From assembly GCA_035798135.1 (NCBI GenBank), contig JAPFBR010000006.1, positions 124,001 to 188,000 on the forward strand: 64,000 bases of DNA, written 5' to 3'. Both the position numbers and the translations under genes were made by a program. Under the pieces are notes generated by a model. That model saw only the letters and a list, made by a program, of their open reading frames with translations, was not told the DNA's origin and searched no databases. The stretch comes from Sediminicola sp035798135. Its GTDB lineage: Bacteria > Bacteroidota > Bacteroidia > Flavobacteriales > Flavobacteriaceae. Below, piece by piece: positions 59,982 to 64,000 of this stretch; position 1 is the stretch's first letter, and each line of letters opens with the position of its first letter.

Positions 59982-62381
59982 TTACATCCCCGTTAACTCT
60001 AAAACAGTAAATTCTTTGCTCAATACAATCGAATGGCTACCATTTAATTTGACATCTTCAAACGTTACTGCTTCATTATCCACTTGAATACTTTTAATTT
60101 CAAATGGTAGACCATGAAACTTCAATTTTATGGTATCGTATGAAGTTATGAACGTGCCGTCCTTAAACTGCTGGATGATCAACTGATCGACTTTCCCTCT
60201 TAATTTAAAATTGCGAAGACTATATCTGCCTTTTTTGTAATCAAAACCATCCTGACCATCCTCGTAAACGGTAGACTCCTCTGTTCCTTTTTTAAAATAC
60301 ACATCCAAGATCAGTTCTGTGACTACCAATTCACCTACATATTGTTGAACCGGGTATTTTGGAATCAAGGCCCCTTCCTTTATAAATAGGGGAACTTTAT
60401 CTATATCGGCCACCACCCATTTCTCTTTACCCCCCATCACCATTTCATCTGTCCAATAATTATACCATTTGCCTCTTGGTATATACATTCTTCTCCCTTG
60501 GGCATTTGGTTCCTGTACGGGACAGACCAATATCTGCTCCCCAAAAATAAACTCATCCGTTCTAAAATGTGTCTGTTGATCTTCCTGATCAAAATAAACC
60601 AAAGACTGTATCATAGGGGTACCTTCCTTACAATAATTCCAGTACATGGTATATAAATAAGGTAATAGTTGATACCTCAACTCAATAAACTTCCTTACTA
60701 TATCCGTAACCTCATTATCAAAAGACCAAGGCTCTTGGTCGCCATGGTCTCCACTGGAATGCACCCTACAAAAAGGGTGAAAAACTCCCATTTGAATCCA
60801 TCTGGCGAACAACTCCCCATTAGGTTGCTCCGCAAATCCTCCTATATCGGAACCTATAAATGACATTCCGCTCATACACATACGTTGAACTTGCACGTTG
60901 GCTATCCATAAATGTTCCCAAGTCGCCACATTATCACCGGTCCAAGTAGAAGTATATCGTTGCGCCCCGGAAAAGGCCGATCTGGTAATTACAAATGGCC
61001 TCTTGGGATACATGAATTTTTTGACCCCCTCATAGGTTGCCCTTGCCATTTGGGTACCATACACATTATGTGCTTTCCTATGGCTGCAGGGATTACCATC
61101 ATAATCGTGTCGAACATCCAAAGGAAATGTCTTGGTCGGTACTTCCATTACAGCCGGTTCGTTCATGTCGTTCCATACCCCTTTAACACCTATGTCAGCA
61201 ATTAGTTCTTTGTAAAGACCGGCCCACCATTCTCTAACCGCGGGATTGGTGAAATCAGGAAAATTACATTCTCCAGGCCAAACCTTTCCGCGCATATAAG
61301 GACCATCCCCTCTTTTACAGAAATAATCGTTCTCCATTCCCTCTTGGTACACCCAGTAATCCTTGTCCACTTTAATTCCTGGATCTATTATTGCTACGGT
61401 TTTAAAGCCTTGATCGCTCAATTCCTTTACCATTGCCTTAGGATCAGGGAAATAACTTTTGTTCCAAGTAAAACAACGAAAACCCTCCATATAATCGATG
61501 TCCAAATAAATGGCATCACAAGGAATTTTCAGATCTCTAAATTTGGTTGCGATCTCTTTTACCCTACTTTCTGGAAAATAGCTCCATTTGGACTGATGAA
61601 ACCCCAAGACCCAAAGCGGTGGCAATTCTGGTTTCCCCGTGAGGTCGGTATAAGCCTTAACCACGTTTGAGATTTTTGGCCCATAGAAAAAGTAATAATT
61701 CATTTCCCCACCATCAGCCCAAAAACTGGTGATATTTCTTCTTTCTTGTGCAAAATCAAAGGTTGTTCCAAAGGAATTATCAAAAAAGACGCCGTAGGCC
61801 TTATCATTGTGGAGTCCAACATAAAAAGGTATCGCCTTGTACAGTGGATCTTGATCTTTCGCAAAAGCATACTGATCCATTGCCCAATTTGTAACTCTTT
61901 TCCCTTTTAAATTGGAATGTGTTGCTTTATCCCCCAAGCCATAGAAACTCTCCGAAGACTGGGTAATCTTGCTCATTTTTACTGTATTGCCGCCGTACTC
62001 ATAATTTTCTTCCCAATGAAAGCCTAGCTCATCTTCATTAATGATATTACCTTCCAAATCGGAAATTTGGGTCCTTAAAGTCTGCTTATCGACCAAAATT
62101 TTCAGTTTGGCTGTGCTGATCAAGTATTCCGTGGGGGTTTCCTCAATTTCAAGCTCGTTGTATCCGGTACTGACATCCTCGCTTATGGCATATGAAAAAT
62201 CGGGTTCAAAAATATTTTCTGTGGCATACCTAAACCGCAAAACACTGTCCCTTAAAACAGTGATTTCCAAAATCACTCCATTTTCTGTAGTGAAATATAA
62301 TTTGTCTGCCTCTCTTTTATAATCTGAGATAGTATTGGGATATAAATTTCCCTTATACTCGAGTTCTGTATTCGTAATCAT
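59982..62381 (-). CDS. Glycoside hydrolase family 31 alpha-glucosidase
   Basis: A 799-residue enzyme with no signal peptide, so cytoplasmic. The GH31 catalytic domain includes VLGFHQSKWSYFPESRV (about residues 256-272), the nucleophile aspartate in WNDMNEPAVME (about 400) and the acid/base region GSDIGGFAEQPNGELFARW. The N-terminal beta domain (about 1-240) and the C-terminal beta domains are complete. Family enzymes release glucose from the non-reducing end of oligosaccharides. It lies 99 bases after glgB on the same strand and probably helps to degrade storage glycogen. Confidence 0.95.
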   Translation of the reverse strand: MITNTELEYKGNLYPNTISDYKREADKLYFTTENGVILEITVLRDSVLRFRYATENIFEPDFSYAISEDVSTGYNELEIEETPTEYLISTAKLKILVDKQTLRTQISDLEGNIINEDELGFHWEENYEYGGNTVKMSKITQSSESFYGLGDKATHSNLKGKRVTNWAMDQYAFAKDQDPLYKAIPFYVGLHNDKAYGVFFDNSFGTTFDFAQERRNITSFWADGGEMNYYFFYGPKISNVVKAYTDLTGKPELPPLWVLGFHQSKWSYFPESRVKEIATKFRDLKIPCDAIYLDIDYMEGFRCFTWNKSYFPDPKAMVKELSDQGFKTVAIIDPGIKVDKDYWVYQEGMENDYFCKRGDGPYMRGKVWPGECNFPDFTNPAVREWWAGLYKELIADIGVKGVWNDMNEPAVMEVPTKTFPLDVRHDYDGNPCSHRKAHNVYGTQMARATYEGVKKFMYPKRPFVITRSAFSGAQRYTSTWTGDNVATWEHLWIANVQVQRMCMSGMSFIGSDIGGFAEQPNGELFARWIQMGVFHPFCRVHSSGDHGDQEPWSFDNEVTDIVRKFIELRYQLLPYLYTMYWNYCKEGTPMIQSLVYFDQEDQQTHFRTDEFIFGEQILVCPVQEPNAQGRRMYIPRGKWYNYWTDEMVMGGKEKWVVADIDKVPLFIKEGALIPKYPVQQYVGELVVTELILDVYFKKGTEESTVYEDGQDGFDYKKGRYSLRNFKLRGKVDQLIIQQFKDGTFITSYDTIKLKFHGLPFEIKSIQVDNEAVTFEDVKLNGSHSIVLSKEFTVLELTGM

Positions 62382-62480
62382 AATCAGTTGGTTTAATCAA
62401 TACAAAAAATACATTAACGATGGATTCTAAGGCTATCGTATTACCTTAATGAATTTTTTAATGGTATAAATATTAGAGTT

Positions 62481-64000
62481 TTATTTAATTATCACAACTC
62501 CCAATGGTGGAATATCCAACTCCATGGATTTTTTATGTCCATGCCAGGGGATACTTTCCACCTTAAGCGTCTTGTTATCAGTACTACCGCTGCCCCCGTA
62601 TTTCTCACTGTCAGTATTAAATATTTCTTTTAATTTCCCTGTTTTTTCAATTCCTACCCGGTAGTTAAGCCTTAAAATAGGGGTGAAATTACAGGCAATG
62701 ATCAGATCATCCTTTTTATTGGTCCCTTTCCGCATAAACGTTAGTACAGAATTTTCATGGTCCCCATAATCTATCCATTGGAAACCTTCATTGGTAAATT
62801 GTTTTTCATACAGTGCTGGCTGGTCCCTGTACAACCTATTCAAATCTTTCACCAATTGTTGGATTCCCACATGAACATCATATTGAAGCAAATGCCAGTC
62901 CAAGCTGGTTTGAAAATTCCATTCGGACGACTGTCCAAATTCGGCTCCCATAAATAATAATTTGGCACCTGGATAGGCAAACATATACCCGTATAACAAA
63001 CGTAAATTTGCAAATCGCTGCCATTCATCCCCTGGCATACGGAACAACAAAGATTGTTTTCCGTAAACCACCTCATCATGGGAAAAGGGAAGCATAAAAT
63101 TTTCAGTAAAGGTATAGGTCATACTAAATGTAAGATCGTTCTGATGGTGCCTTCTATGGATCGGATCATTTTTAAAATATTCCAAGGTGTCGTGCATCCA
63201 ACCCATCATCCACTTCATGCCAAAACCCAGTCCCCCATTGCTTACAGGACGAGAGACCATTGAAAATGACGTTGATTCTTCGGCAATGGTCTGCACCCCG
63301 TTAAAGTTAAGGTAGACGGCCTCATTGAGCTCTTTTATAAAAGAAATGGCCTCCAAGTTTTCATTGCTCCCGTATATATTGGGCTCCCACTCCCCTTCTT
63401 CTTTGGAATAATCTAGGTATAGCATGGAGGCTACGGCATCTACCCGTAAGGCATCGGCATGAAATTGGTCTAACCAAAAAATCGCATTGCTGATTAAAAA
63501 AGCACGTACCTCGTTCCTCCCGTAGTTAAAAATGAGACTCTTCCAATCTGGATGATACCCCCTTCTTCTATCTGGATGTTCAAAGAGATGTGAACCATCG
63601 AACATCCCGAGCCCGTGTGCATCTTCCGGAAAATGTGAAGGCACCCAATCCAGGATTACCCCAATCCCGTTTTGGTGAAGTTTATCCACCAAAAGTTTAA
63701 ATTCCTCTGGACTTCCAAACCTTGAAGTAGGGGCAAAATACCCCGTTAGTTGATATCCCCAAGAAGGGTCATAAGGATATTCCATGATAGGCATAAATTC
63801 TACATGGGTGAAGTTCATCTCCTTTACATAGGTGACCAATTTGTCGGCAAGCTCCGTATAAGAAAGAAATTCGTTATCGTTTTTACGTTGCCAGGACCCC
63901 AAATGCACCTCATAAACAGAATAGGGGCAATCCAAACCGTTTTTGGTTTCCCTATGCTCCATCCAATTTTCGTCTTTCCACTTATAGTCGCCCTCCCAAA
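62481..64000 (-). CDS. glgB: 1,4-alpha-glucan branching enzyme, C-terminal part (cut by window edge)
   Basis: The frame is open from the right edge (WEGDYKWKDENWMEH) to the stop at 62481, so about 506 residues are seen; the N-terminal early-set domain lies outside. Visible are DCPYSVYEVHLGSWQRK, the GH13 region YFAPTSRFGSPEEFK, the nucleophile aspartate in DALRVDAVASMLY and the acid/base glutamate in TIAEESTSF, then LPFSHDEVV. The enzyme adds alpha-1,6 branches to glycogen. The ATG at 63962 is internal, not the start. No other glycogen genes are in the window. Confidence 0.95.
   Translation of the reverse strand, partial: WEGDYKWKDENWMEHRETKNGLDCPYSVYEVHLGSWQRKNDNEFLSYTELADKLVTYVKEMNFTHVEFMPIMEYPYDPSWGYQLTGYFAPTSRFGSPEEFKLLVDKLHQNGIGVILDWVPSHFPEDAHGLGMFDGSHLFEHPDRRRGYHPDWKSLIFNYGRNEVRAFLISNAIFWLDQFHADALRVDAVASMLYLDYSKEEGEWEPNIYGSNENLEAISFIKELNEAVYLNFNGVQTIAEESTSFSMVSRPVSNGGLGFGMKWMMGWMHDTLEYFKNDPIHRRHHQNDLTFSMTYTFTENFMLPFSHDEVVYGKQSLLFRMPGDEWQRFANLRLLYGYMFAYPGAKLLFMGAEFGQSSEWNFQTSLDWHLLQYDVHVGIQQLVKDLNRLYRDQPALYEKQFTNEGFQWIDYGDHENSVLTFMRKGTNKKDDLIIACNFTPILRLNYRVGIEKTGKLKEIFNTDSEKYGGSGSTDNKTLKVESIPWHGHKKSMELDIPPLGVVIIK

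Noticed and set aside
63960..63962. ATG as start of the branching enzyme
   Set aside because: The frame continues upstream to the window edge with conserved GlgB sequence, so this Met is internal.
1..64000. CRISPR arrays, tRNA or rRNA genes, insertion sequences, prophage
   Set aside because: No direct-repeat arrays, cloverleaf sequences, transposase or phage genes were seen by reading the sequence. A search with tRNAscan-SE and ISfinder would settle it.

Overview
The window is a gene-dense stretch of chromosome from a member of the Bacteroidota, most likely family Flavobacteriaceae. Three things point there. Promoters match the Bacteroidota sigma factor pattern TTTG-N(17-19)-TAnnTTTG, with exact copies upstream of the thr operon and rpsA. 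Several gene neighbourhoods are typical of flavobacteria (DUF3822-rsmD, gyrA-TPR, rnz-STAS-like-pyrB-pyrR, ECF sigma with a GIN-domain protein). Start regions lack strong Shine-Dalgarno sequences. I see no phage, insertion sequence, CRISPR array, tRNA or rRNA, and the genus cannot be named from sequence alone.

Layout. 1-7.3 kb: a PgpH-type HD phosphohydrolase cut by the left edge, an acetyl-CoA acetyltransferase, an NlpC/P60-like protein without its catalytic cysteine, a TPR protein and gyrA. 7.5-12.3 kb: clpC, a small STAS/SEC14-like protein and the NAD(P)HX repair enzyme. 12.3-17.3 kb: a complete threonine operon (thrA-thrB-thrC) behind an exact promoter and a 32-codon Thr/Ile-rich leader peptide. 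17.3-23.0 kb: an Xaa-Pro aminopeptidase, gcvT-glsA-sugar reductase, a pterin dehydratase and yebC, followed by a possible gene remnant. 23.3-28.5 kb (minus strand): an acyltransferase, a KdnB-like oxidase, a HAD hydrolase, kdsB, a DUF4126 protein and a RecD-like helicase; kdsB and the KdnB homologue point to Kdo or 8-amino-Kdo synthesis for lipopolysaccharide. 28.6-33.8 kb: a conserved hypothetical, DUF3822, rsmD, a PLP-dependent dehydratase, the RNase P RNA gene (minus strand) and dnaX.

33.8-40.6 kb (minus strand): a Tmem_220 membrane protein and a complete ebo cluster (eboA-B-C-D-E-F), compact and with overlapping genes. This cluster is known from cyanobacteria, some proteobacteria and eustigmatophyte plastids. 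Its product has not been established and its only proposed role is in metabolite trafficking, so it is the most interesting system in the window.

40.8-54.5 kb: miaE, the pdxH-sixA-ppk1-ppx polyphosphate operon, the rnz/STAS-like/pyrB/pyrR group, rpsA, a BON-LysM protein, cmk and lon. 54.7-57.7 kb: an ECF sigma factor, its probable membrane anti-sigma factor and two exported beta-repeat proteins, forming a small surface-stress type operon. 57.7-64 kb (minus strand): a UMF1-type transporter, a lipoprotein M48 peptidase, a GH31 alpha-glucosidase and glgB, which is cut by the right edge. Most of the window is core metabolism and housekeeping; the less ordinary parts are the ebo cluster, the thr leader, the sigma/anti-sigma operon and a few altered or decayed proteins.
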